Source: Actinomycetota bacterium
GTDB lineage: Bacteria > Actinomycetota > Actinomycetes > Actinomycetales > Microbacteriaceae
Reading direction: 5' to 3'
NCBI GenBank assembly: GCA_009703845.1
Contig: WLFI01000012.1
Span: forward strand, 1 to 10,451
Length of the DNA: 10,451 bases
A program made the translations under genes and the position numbers. The notes below the pieces were generated by a model, which did not search any database, had not been told where the DNA came from, and saw only the letters and a program-made list of their open reading frames with translations. Position 1 is the first letter of the stretch. Each line of letters begins with the position of its first letter. Positions 1 to 6,869 of this stretch are shown here, in pieces.

Positions 1-812
1 CAGTTCGACTAACAGTGCCTGGTGATCGTTTCAACGATGAGGGCCAGATTGAGTTCGGCGAGCTCATTTCATCGAGACTCGAACAGGCTAATGCCGTCGC
101 CGTGCACTGGTCTGTGAGGCGAGCTGGCGCGACAACCTGGGACGTCACAGTGGGCTACACAATTGGCGAGAATTCAGGATTGGCTCTTTGGGCCTTCGAC
201 CCAAGACGAGTCTTGCTTACACCAGAGAACGAAGCTGCTTCAGGTTTATCGACTGTGGAAGGTGCATCCGGCCCGATTACCAAGGTGCGTGTCATTGCAG
301 ATACTCCGGCCGCCTTCAGGCGGATCGAAGCCACGGAACCGACAATCGAGAAGGCAAGCAAAGTAGAACCAGCAGAGGCTGAGCCTGTTGCAACCATTGA
401 ATCGCTCGACGACCTTCGAAAGAAACGTGAAGCGGCCAAGGTGGCAGAAGAGTCTCAAAAACCGACTGTCGACGACGAGATTTCTTTAGACGAACCGGCG
501 GCTGAGCCAGACGCGCTAGAACAATTAGACGAAATCGTGATCGAGAACGACTCGCCTCTTGAAAGCACACCAGAGCTAGAAGTTGATGACTCCCCCGAAG
601 CGACTTTCGATGACGAAATCTATAGCGAGGCTGAGAACGAGGAGCCTTTCGATCTCGAGCCTGAAACAGACGATGTGGATGCAGCCGAAGTCGTGCCGGA
701 GCCGGAAGAGAAGATTCAAGAAACTTCTGACGAACAGCAGCCCGCCAAGAAACCACGTGCGTCTATGCCTTCTTGGGACCAGATCGTTTTTGGAACCAAG
801 TCTGAGGACTAA
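1..812 (+). CDS. sepH: SepH-like cell-division regulator (DUF3071), 5' end cut by window edge
   Basis: This is the C-terminal part of a SepH protein. In actinobacteria SepH binds FtsZ and promotes assembly of the division ring in the cytoplasm. The frame is open from base 3 (visible start V-R-L-T-V-P-G-D) with no stop, so the gene begins before the window and the GTG at 15 is just an internal Val. About 269 residues are visible. Residues 1-85 match the end of the DUF3071 domain, with the W-x-V-x-V-x-Y and A-L-W-A-F-D-P-R-R pattern. The helix-turn-helix part lies off the window. A segment S-L-D-D-L-R-K-K-R follows, then about 100 residues that are very rich in Asp, Glu and Pro and probably disordered. 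The tail returns to a conserved-looking basic end, K-K-P-R-A-S-M-P-S-W-D-Q-I-V-F-G, typical of the family. The stop TAA overlaps the stop of the convergent phosphodiesterase gene. Family call is fairly sure; function is by homology. Confidence 0.85.
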   Translation, partial: VRLTVPGDRFNDEGQIEFGELISSRLEQANAVAVHWSVRRAGATTWDVTVGYTIGENSGLALWAFDPRRVLLTPENEAASGLSTVEGASGPITKVRVIADTPAAFRRIEATEPTIEKASKVEPAEAEPVATIESLDDLRKKREAAKVAEESQKPTVDDEISLDEPAAEPDALEQLDEIVIENDSPLESTPELEVDDSPEATFDDEIYSEAENEEPFDLEPETDDVDAAEVVPEPEEKIQETSDEQQPAKKPRASMPSWDQIVFGTKSED

Positions 813-1939
813 CTAAGTCGAATAAGCGGAACCTGAGTCTCAGCATCCGTGATTGAACCATGGTGACCTTTCATCAACAGTGAGCGCGGTTTGCAAGTTC
901 TTCTGTCGTATAAAGTCACCGCCGCGCTTGCTAACAACACGATGTCGGGCTGCTTCTCGACTTGCAGCCCGGTTGCGACCCAACCAGATCTTTCTAAGTC
1001 TGTCCAGGTTGCACACCAAACCAGCCCAGAGAGCTCGTCTTCAAGTTTTTGACGAAGGTCAGAGATTCGATGGTCAGAAACAATTTCGTCAGCCGATAGG
1101 TAAATAAGCGATGATCGGGTGTCGCCGCCGGCGATGAAACTTACCGATTTGAGAGCATCTAGCGTTTCGAGATGGATTTGACCATCGGTGTCAACATTGA
1201 CCATGCCGTGATCGGCGGTGAGCAACGCAATCGAGCGCTTGAGGTTGCTCAGGTGCCTCACAGCGCTGTCTATCTCTTCTAAGACCGCTAGCCAATCGCT
1301 GCTGCCAGCCCCGAGACGATGGCCTACTTGGTCTAGCTCGGGAACGTACAGATAAACCACACCGCCGTCGCGCTCGGCGATTTCGGCTGCAGTCTTGAAG
1401 CGATCGGCGATGTCATCGACGCCGTGAAAATAGCCCGAAGGCAAGGTCAACGAGGTGAAGCCGGTATTTCGGTAGATGGACGGACTAACCACCGACAATG
1501 CGTAGCTTTCGCTGAGAGTCGGGTAGGTCTTGTATGTCGAAGGGTCGTTGCCATCAACTTCCCAACCCGAAAGCAGGTTGTGCAGCTCAGTTCGGGTGGA
1601 GTTTGGAACGTTGTACCCAATCAATCCATGTTTCGCAGACCGTAGACCGGTTGTCAGGCCGGTAAGGCTAACCACCGTAGTGCTCGGAAACTCGCAACGA
1701 ATGGTTGATTTTTGAGCACGCCAGACGCGCCCGATGTTTGGTGCATGGCCGAGGTGGTCATCTAGGTTATGGCTTCCAAGACCATCGACCACAAGCACGA
1801 TATAGCCGCGCGATTTCTCAAACTTGAGAGCGTTCAACGGCTTTGCCGCGGTCGCAGCGGTCGCGGCGATAGCCGAACTCAACACAAGGCTGAGTATCCC
1901 GACATCCTTGGGTGCGGCAGGTATTCTCGTAACAGTCAT
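809..1939 (-). CDS. Alkaline-phosphatase-superfamily protein (nucleotide pyrophosphatase/phosphodiesterase type)
   Basis: A 376-residue predicted metal-dependent phosphodiesterase or phosphatase. The superfamily motifs appear in order: V-L-V-V-D-G-L-G with metal ligand Asp52; F-P-S-T-T (84-88) with Thr88 (or Thr87) as the likely nucleophile, followed by S-L-T-G-L-T-T-G; D-Q-V-G-H (203-207); A-D-H-G-M (242-246) with Asp243 and His244; and K-G-H-H-G-S (357-362). Together these supply the two-metal site expected of nucleotide pyrophosphatase/phosphodiesterases. The first 35 residues are Ala-rich but lack a basic start plus cleavage site. They resemble the L-S-x-V-L-x-S-A-x-A-A-L lead-in I associate with actinobacterial homologues, so I predict a cytoplasmic protein. 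The ATG at 1939 is the first plausible start; no clear Shine-Dalgarno precedes it, only an AGGG touching the start. It is divergent from parC across 36 bp and convergent with sepH. The substrate cannot be read from the sequence. Confidence 0.85.
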   Translation of the reverse strand: MTVTRIPAAPKDVGILSLVLSSAIAATAATAAKPLNALKFEKSRGYIVLVVDGLGSHNLDDHLGHAPNIGRVWRAQKSTIRCEFPSTTVVSLTGLTTGLRSAKHGLIGYNVPNSTRTELHNLLSGWEVDGNDPSTYKTYPTLSESYALSVVSPSIYRNTGFTSLTLPSGYFHGVDDIADRFKTAAEIAERDGGVVYLYVPELDQVGHRLGAGSSDWLAVLEEIDSAVRHLSNLKRSIALLTADHGMVNVDTDGQIHLETLDALKSVSFIAGGDTRSSLIYLSADEIVSDHRISDLRQKLEDELSGLVWCATWTDLERSGWVATGLQVEKQPDIVLLASAAVTLYDRRTCKPRSLLMKGHHGSITDAETQVPLIRLS

Positions 1940-1975
1940 CCCTGACAGTTTCGCACAGTAGTTTTTGAAAGACCC
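1940..1975. promoter_or_regulatory. Divergent promoter gap between the phosphodiesterase gene and parC
   Basis: Only 36 bp separate the two start codons, so both promoters must sit here or reach into the opposite coding regions. On the plus strand TAGTTT (1959-1964) fits the actinobacterial -10 pattern TANNNT and would start transcription about 5 nt before the parC ATG, giving an almost leaderless message. On the minus strand TACTGT (1961 down to 1956) fits the same pattern and would give about an 8-nt leader for the phosphodiesterase. The two -10 elements overlap, so polymerase binding in one direction would exclude the other. I see no convincing -35 boxes. This is a pattern match only. Confidence 0.35.
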
Positions 1976-4393
1976 ATGAGCTCAGAAATCAATCCCGAAG
2001 AACGCATCGTTGACATCGATCTGACGTCAGAGATGCAGGACTCGTTTCTGGAGTACTCCTACTCGGTCATTTACGCTCGAGCGCTGCCCGACGCTCGCGA
2101 CGGCCTTAAGCCCGTGCACCGCCGAATCATCTACCAAATGGGTGAAATGGGGCTGCGGCCAGATAAGGGTCACGTAAAGTCAGCTCGCGTTTCGGGCGAG
2201 GTAATGGGAAAGTTGCACCCACACGGCGATGGTGCAATCTATGACGCGATGGTGCGCATGGCGCAGCCGTTCACCCTGCGCGTGCCTCTTATTGATGGCC
2301 ACGGAAATTTCGGTTCACTAGATGATGGCCCGGCTGCTGCTCGTTACACCGAGACACGTCTGGCTCCAGCCGCGCTTTTGATGAATGATGGCCTCGACGA
2401 GGATGTCGTTGACTTCAAGCCAAACTACGATGCGCAACTTTCTGAGCCTGAGGTGCTGCCAGCAGCTTTTCCGAACTTGCTTGTAAATGGATCTTCTGGA
2501 ATCGCAGTAGGCATGGCTACAAACATGCCCCCGCACAACATGCGCGAAGTGATCGCTGCTGCAAGGCACTTGCTGGCCAACCCTGCCGCCACGACAGAAG
2601 ATTTGATGCGATTCGTTCCAGGTCCAGACCTTCCAACCGGCGGTATCATCGTCGGTCTCGATGGAATCAAGGACGCCTATGAAAATGGTCGTGGTTCTTT
2701 CAAAACCAGGGCGAAGGTGAGCGTTGAGAGCGTCAGCCCCCGCAAACTTGGCTTAGTGGTTACCGAACTTCCCTATCTTGTTGGCCCGGAAAAAGTCATT
2801 GAAAAGATCAAAGATGGAGTCAACAACAAGAAGCTGCTTGGCATCTCAGACGTCATTGACCTAACCGACCGAACCAACGGCCTCAAGTTGGTCATTGAAC
2901 TCAAGACAGGGTTTGACCCTCAAGTGGTTCTGGACCTTCTCTATCGGTATACGCCGATGGAAGACTCTTTTGGCATCAACAACGTCACTCTCGTAGATGG
3001 CAGGCCAAACACGCTCGGTTTGCGCGACCTGCTTGGCGTCTACCTCGCCCATCGCGTTCAGGTCACGCGACGCCGCACAACCAACCGCCTCGGCAAGAAA
3101 AAGGCCAGGCTGCATCTGGTTGAAGGTTTGCTGATCGCAATCGTCGCAATAGACGAAGTCATTCAAGTTATTCGAAGCTCCGAAGAAGTCGATGAGGCTC
3201 GCTCGCGACTAATGCAGATTTTTGAATTGAGCGAAATTCAAGCCGAGTACATTCTTGAGCTGCGTCTTCGTCGACTCACCAAATTTTCGAGAATCGAACT
3301 CGAAACCGAGAAGTCTCAACTCGAAGAAGAGATTCGCGCGCTTGAGCGAATTTTGTCAAACGATTCAGAGTTGCGTGACCTAGTTAGCAGTGAACTAGCC
3401 GACGTTGCCGAAAAGTACGGCGATGACCGGCGCACCTTGCTAATGGATGAGTCAGATGTGGTGCGTAGCGTTCCAGCATCCAGGTCAACGGCTGTTTCAG
3501 CCGAACTGGCTGACAGTGCCGCCACGGTGCTACTCACGGTCACAGGTCTAATGGGTCGTGTCGCAGAAATGCCTTCGGTAGCAGCTAAGCGCAAAAAGCA
3601 TGACGTCTTCAGCCATCGAATCGACACGACTACCCGAACCGACATCGGTGCCGTCACGAGCGCCGGACGAATGATTCGCGTTCACGTTGGTGATATTCCG
3701 GATGCGGGTGCTGCGCTAGAGGCCGGTGCGATGGTGCGCGCATCCGAGTTCTTTGGGCTTTTGGCTTCAGAAACGCTCGTCGGGTTAATCGAATTGAAGG
3801 ACACGAATGAGCTGGCCTTGGCAACTGCTCAGGGAACGGTTAAGCGTGTGCTGGCCGATTACCCAGCCAAAGAGCACTTCGAACTAATTGCTCTAAAAGA
3901 CGGCGATCAAGTTGTTTCCGCAGTGTTGGCCAACGAAGCGAAAGAATACGTAATCGTTACCAGCGACACTCAAGTTTTGCGATTCTCAGCCGACACGGTT
4001 CGATCCCAGGGCCGGGCGGCTTCAGGAGTTGCAGGAATCAATCTCGCAGATGGAGCGAAAGTTATTGCCTTTGCTGCGATCACGAGGCCAGATGAGGCTT
4101 TCGTAGTCACGGCCGCGAACTCCTCTGCCGCGTTGGCTGGTACCGATGCCGGAAGCATTAAGCTCTCTTCCCTGGCGGAGTTTCCAGCTAAGGGTCGCGC
4201 TACCGGAGGCGTACGCGGGCAAAAACTATTGCGTAGCGAAGATCAGTTGTATTTTGCCGCGGCAACCAATCAATCGCCGGCGGCAAGTGCCACGGACGGC
4301 AAACCACTGGAGTTGCCAGAATCTGCAAAGCGCGACGCTAGCGGCACACCTGCCCCCGCCGCCATTCGCGGCGTTGGGTTCTTGCTCGACTAG
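1976..4393 (+). CDS. parC: DNA topoisomerase IV subunit A (ParC)
   Basis: The 805-residue breakage-reunion subunit of topoisomerase IV. As A2B2 with ParE it decatenates daughter chromosomes and relaxes supercoils. The N-terminal winged-helix domain carries A-R-A-L-P-D-A-R-D-G-L-K-P-V-H-R-R (34-50) and the drug-binding helix region M-G-K-L-H-P-H-G-D-G-A-I-Y-D (77-90). The catalytic pair Arg123-Tyr124 lies in A-A-R-Y-T-E-T-R-L-A. The tower domain follows, then a charged coiled coil near 440-465. From about 515 a degenerate beta-pinwheel shows repeated G-x-x-x-R-V/L-type blades. I see no GyrA-box, and the gene sits by parE and rpoD rather than recF/dnaA, so ParC fits better than GyrA. Gly86 occupies the position of E. 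coli GyrA Ser83. Length is normal. The last 35 residues are Ala/Pro-rich and probably unstructured. The ATG at 1976 has only a weak purine stretch ahead. The gene is convergent with parE. Confidence 0.93.
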   Translation: MSSEINPEERIVDIDLTSEMQDSFLEYSYSVIYARALPDARDGLKPVHRRIIYQMGEMGLRPDKGHVKSARVSGEVMGKLHPHGDGAIYDAMVRMAQPFTLRVPLIDGHGNFGSLDDGPAAARYTETRLAPAALLMNDGLDEDVVDFKPNYDAQLSEPEVLPAAFPNLLVNGSSGIAVGMATNMPPHNMREVIAAARHLLANPAATTEDLMRFVPGPDLPTGGIIVGLDGIKDAYENGRGSFKTRAKVSVESVSPRKLGLVVTELPYLVGPEKVIEKIKDGVNNKKLLGISDVIDLTDRTNGLKLVIELKTGFDPQVVLDLLYRYTPMEDSFGINNVTLVDGRPNTLGLRDLLGVYLAHRVQVTRRRTTNRLGKKKARLHLVEGLLIAIVAIDEVIQVIRSSEEVDEARSRLMQIFELSEIQAEYILELRLRRLTKFSRIELETEKSQLEEEIRALERILSNDSELRDLVSSELADVAEKYGDDRRTLLMDESDVVRSVPASRSTAVSAELADSAATVLLTVTGLMGRVAEMPSVAAKRKKHDVFSHRIDTTTRTDIGAVTSAGRMIRVHVGDIPDAGAALEAGAMVRASEFFGLLASETLVGLIELKDTNELALATAQGTVKRVLADYPAKEHFELIALKDGDQVVSAVLANEAKEYVIVTSDTQVLRFSADTVRSQGRAASGVAGINLADGAKVIAFAAITRPDEAFVVTAANSSAALAGTDAGSIKLSSLAEFPAKGRATGGVRGQKLLRSEDQLYFAAATNQSPAASATDGKPLELPESAKRDASGTPAPAAIRGVGFLLD
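4390..4393. other. Tail-to-tail stop-codon overlap of parC and parE (CTAG)
   Basis: The palindrome CTAG carries both stops: TAG of parC at 4391-4393 on the plus strand and TAG of parE at 4392-4390 on the minus strand. There is no intergenic base and no room for a classical hairpin terminator outside coding sequence. Transcripts from each side must therefore end inside, or run antisense into, the neighbouring gene. Confidence 0.9.
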
Positions 4394-6471
4394 GCGTCAA
4401 CCTTATCGGTGTCGAAATCGTCAGCGCTGTCGATGATGAAATCTCGACGAGGCGCGACATCATTACCCATCAATAGTTCGAATACTCGCTCAGCCGCTTC
4501 TGCGTCTTCTACTCGAACGCGGCGTAAAGCACGTCTGGAGCGATCCATCGTGGTTTCTGCAAGTTGATCAGCATCCATTTCGCCCAATCCCTTGTATCGC
4601 TGAATTGGCTCTTGATAGCGCTTGCCTTGAGCCTTCAACTTAGCTAGCAGTGACTCAAGTTCTTGCTGAGAGTATGTATAAATAGTGTCGTTTGGCTTGG
4701 TGCCGGCGTTGACGACAACAACCCGATGTAAAGGAGGAACCGCTGCATAAACTCGCCCGGCGTCGACAAGCGGTCTCATGTATCTAAAGAACAGGGTGAG
4801 AAGCAGCGTTCGAATGTGAGCGCCATCGACATCGGCGTCGCTCATCAGAATCACCTTGCCGTAGCGAGCGACATCTAAATCGAAAGATCGACCAGAACCA
4901 GCACCAATCACCTGAATAATCGAGGCGCACTCGGCATTGCTCAACATGTCGCTAACCGATGCCTTTTGCACGTTCAAAATCTTTCCGCGAATCGGCAATA
5001 GGGCCTGGTACTCACTATCGCGAGCAAGCTTTGCCGTTCCTAGCGCCGAGTCACCCTCGACGATGAATAGTTCGCTGACTGCAGTTTCTTGTGTGCGGCA
5101 ATCTACCAACTTGGTTGGAAGCGAAGAAGATTCGAGGGCGTTCTTGCGGCGCTGGGTCTCTTTGTGAGTGCGCGCAGAAATGCGTGATTTCATCTCGGCC
5201 ACCACTTTTTCAAGCAGCATGGCGGCTTGCGCCTTATCGTCGCGCTTTGAGCTTTCGAAACGCTCGGTTAGAGCCTTCGCGATGGTGTTTGAGACGATGT
5301 TGCGAACAGCTGGGGTTCCTAGAACCTCTTTGGTTTGGCCCTCGAACTGCGGTTCGGCGAGTCGCACTGTGACCACAGCGGTTAGGCCTGCAAAGACGTC
5401 ATCTTTTTCGACCTTGTCGTTACCCGCCTTGAGTTTGCGCGAGTTGGCTTCGATTTGGGCTCGAAGAACCTTGAGCAGCGCTTGTTCGAATCCGCTGACG
5501 TGGGTTCCACCTTTAGGCGTAGAAATTATGTTGACGAAGGATTTCAAAGTTGTGTCATAGCCGGTTCCCCAGCGAAGAGCGACGTCGACTTCGCAGTTTC
5601 GTTCAACCTCGCGCGATTCCATGTTGCCCTGTTCGTTGAGCACGGGCACGGTTTCGGTGAATGTTGTGGCGCCGCTCAAGCGCCAAGTGTTGGTTATCGC
5701 ATTGTCGTTTGCCAAGTAATCCACAAACTCGACAATGCCGCCATCGTACTTGAAGTCGCTTACTATGGCTTCGCTTGAGCGCTGGTCATTGACCTGCAGT
5801 CGCAACCCAGGCACCAAAAATGCGGTTTGACGTGCACGCGACATGAGCTCGTCGGTTGCAAACGAAGCATCCTTGATAAAAATCTGCGGGTCAACCCAGT
5901 ATCGAACTCGGGTGCCGGTAACTCCCTTAGCTACCTTGCCCACTACATCGAGCGAGCTGGCATCTTCAAAAGGTGTGAACGGACTGTTGGCCGAGATACC
6001 ATTCGAGTCATCGAATCGACCTGGCTCACCTCTGCGAAATGACATGCGGTGGGTCTTGCCATCGCGGTCAACCTCAACGTCTAGGCGAGCCGAGAGCGCG
6101 TTTACGACCGAGGCGCCAACGCCGTGAAGTCCTCCGGATGCCGCATATGAACCAGACCCGAACTTTCCTCCGGCGTGCAGCTTTGTGAAAACGACCTCTA
6201 CACCGCTGAGACCGGTTTTTGGTTCGATGTCAACGGGGATGCCGCGAGCTTGGTCTCTAACCTCTACCGAACCGTCGGCGTGCAACTGAATATCTATCGC
6301 ACTTCCGTGGCCAGCAAGCGCCTCGTCGACTGAGTTATCGATGATCTCCCAGAGGCAGTGCATAAGACCACGGCTATCGGTCGACCCGATGTACATACCC
6401 GGGCGCTTACGAACCGCCTCTAAACCCTCTAGAACAGAGAGGTGTCTGGCGGAGTAATCGGTGTTGGGCAC
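4390..6471 (-). CDS. parE: DNA topoisomerase IV subunit B (ParE), ATPase subunit
   Basis: The 693-residue ATPase subunit partnering ParC. The N-terminal GHKL ATPase shows Y-S-A-R-H-L-S-V-L-E-G-L-E-A-V-R-K-R-P-G-M-Y-I-G, the N-box E-I-I-D-N-S-V-D-E-A-L-A-G (Asn46), D-Q-A-R-G-I-P-V (73-80) and the ATP-lid glycines G-G-L-H-G-V-G-A (113-120). The transducer domain contains Q-F-E-G-Q-T-K-E (375-382). The TOPRIM domain has V-E-G-D-S-A-L-G (471-478; Glu472) and D-A-D-V-D-G-A-H-I (545-553; metal ligands Asp545, 547, 549). The C-terminal R-Y-K-G-L-G-E-M-D motif is followed by Q-L-A-E-T-T-M-D. The long insertion of Gram-negative GyrB is absent, as expected. The start is GTG at 6471: a stop (TAA, 6483-6481) lies four codons upstream, so little choice remains, and the N-terminus aligns with ParE. 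No Shine-Dalgarno is visible. Odd point: Ala75 replaces the first Gly of the D-x-G-x-G nucleotide motif. Confidence 0.93.
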   Translation of the reverse strand: MPNTDYSARHLSVLEGLEAVRKRPGMYIGSTDSRGLMHCLWEIIDNSVDEALAGHGSAIDIQLHADGSVEVRDQARGIPVDIEPKTGLSGVEVVFTKLHAGGKFGSGSYAASGGLHGVGASVVNALSARLDVEVDRDGKTHRMSFRRGEPGRFDDSNGISANSPFTPFEDASSLDVVGKVAKGVTGTRVRYWVDPQIFIKDASFATDELMSRARQTAFLVPGLRLQVNDQRSSEAIVSDFKYDGGIVEFVDYLANDNAITNTWRLSGATTFTETVPVLNEQGNMESREVERNCEVDVALRWGTGYDTTLKSFVNIISTPKGGTHVSGFEQALLKVLRAQIEANSRKLKAGNDKVEKDDVFAGLTAVVTVRLAEPQFEGQTKEVLGTPAVRNIVSNTIAKALTERFESSKRDDKAQAAMLLEKVVAEMKSRISARTHKETQRRKNALESSSLPTKLVDCRTQETAVSELFIVEGDSALGTAKLARDSEYQALLPIRGKILNVQKASVSDMLSNAECASIIQVIGAGSGRSFDLDVARYGKVILMSDADVDGAHIRTLLLTLFFRYMRPLVDAGRVYAAVPPLHRVVVVNAGTKPNDTIYTYSQQELESLLAKLKAQGKRYQEPIQRYKGLGEMDADQLAETTMDRSRRALRRVRVEDAEAAERVFELLMGNDVAPRRDFIIDSADDFDTDKVDA

Positions 6472-6483
6472 CAGAAAATGTTA
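6472..6483 (-). promoter_or_regulatory. Possible -10 element for a leaderless parE transcript
   Basis: On the minus strand TAACAT (6483 down to 6478) matches TANNNT, and six bases later comes the parE GTG. A start point 6-7 nt after the -10 would fall on the G of the start codon. That would explain why no ribosome-binding site is present. A good -35 is not visible. Leaderless messages are common in actinobacteria, but this is inferred from spacing alone. Confidence 0.35.
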
Positions 6484-6601
6484 CGAGTTCAAGCCCAAGA
6501 ATTGGCGCTCAAACACGATGCAGAGAAGAAACTATTCGCAGTTAGCGAAACTGGCTCAAGAATGGACAGTTTTGGGCTTGGCATGTGGTTCTATTTAGAG
6601 C

Positions 6602-6607
6602 AGGAGG
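6602..6607 (+). promoter_or_regulatory. Strong ribosome-binding site of the DUF7455 gene
   Basis: AGGAGG lies 4 nt before the ATG at 6612. It decides the start: an earlier in-frame GTG at 6585 has no such signal and would add residues read from the ribosome-binding site itself. It stands out because parC, parE and murT all lack a clear Shine-Dalgarno. Confidence 0.8.
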
Positions 6608-6611
6608 AAGA

Positions 6612-6851
6612 ATGTCAGAAATTCAAGAAGTTACCGAAACCGAGCAAGAAGTCACTGCGTCAAGCAGCCAGACCGCACCGCTTACCGCCGGGGACCGTTG
6701 TGACTCATGTGGTGCCCAGGCTTATGTTCGTGCGACATTGGTATTCGGTGAACTACTTTTCTGCCTTCACCACGCAACGCTAAACAAAGAGGCTTTGGCT
6801 GCGAACACCCTTCACTGGCACGACGAGAGTGACAAGCTTCTCGCTCGTTAG
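6612..6851 (+). CDS. DUF7455-family small zinc-ribbon-like protein
   Basis: A 79-residue protein of the small DUF7455 family seen near sigA in many actinobacteria; its role is unknown. After about 22 polar residues the core reads L-T-A-G-D-R-C-D-S-C-G-A-Q-A-Y-V-R, then F-G-E-L-L-F-C-L-H-H. Cys30, Cys33, Cys51 and His53/His54 make a plausible single zinc site. The C-terminus, L-H-W-H-D-E-S-D-K-L-L, resembles the family's D-E-T-x-x-L ending. There is no signal peptide or membrane segment, so a cytoplasmic protein is expected. It is transcribed alone, divergent from parE and convergent with the gatD-like gene, with an 18-bp gap and no recognisable terminator hairpin. A nucleic-acid or protein-binding adaptor is possible but not shown. 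Confidence 0.82.
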   Translation: MSEIQEVTETEQEVTASSSQTAPLTAGDRCDSCGAQAYVRATLVFGELLFCLHHATLNKEALAANTLHWHDESDKLLAR

Positions 6852-6869
6852 TTCACCCAAGGCATTCAG

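Larger units (their letters stand above)
6472..6611. promoter_or_regulatory. 140-bp divergent intergenic region between parE and the DUF7455 gene
   Basis: This is the largest non-coding gap in the window and must hold the promoters of both flanking genes. It contains a perfect 5-bp inverted repeat TTCGC (6535-6539), loop AGTTA, GCGAA (6545-6549), roughly midway between the genes, a possible operator. For the rightward gene TGGACA (6563-6568) resembles a -35 box, but the best A/T-rich -10 candidate (around 6589-6597) is spaced too far for a standard promoter. No LexA-type palindrome, riboswitch or tRNA is recognisable. Confidence 0.4.

Noticed and set aside
15..17. GTG as start of the sepH gene
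   Set aside because: The frame is open to the window edge and the residues sit in the middle of the DUF3071 domain.
316..756. 146-residue minus-strand open frame under sepH
   Set aside because: It lies opposite the acidic sepH tail, whose biased codons keep the reverse frame open; the Arg-rich product shows no motif.
1837..1939. Signal peptide on the phosphodiesterase
   Set aside because: The Ala-rich N-terminus lacks a basic start and a convincing cleavage site, and it looks like the ordinary lead-in to the first strand of this family.
6442..6783. 113-residue plus-strand frame spanning the parE start and the DUF7455 gene
   Set aside because: It overlaps both genes in another frame, and the ribosome-binding site and zinc-ribbon motifs belong to the frame starting at 6612.
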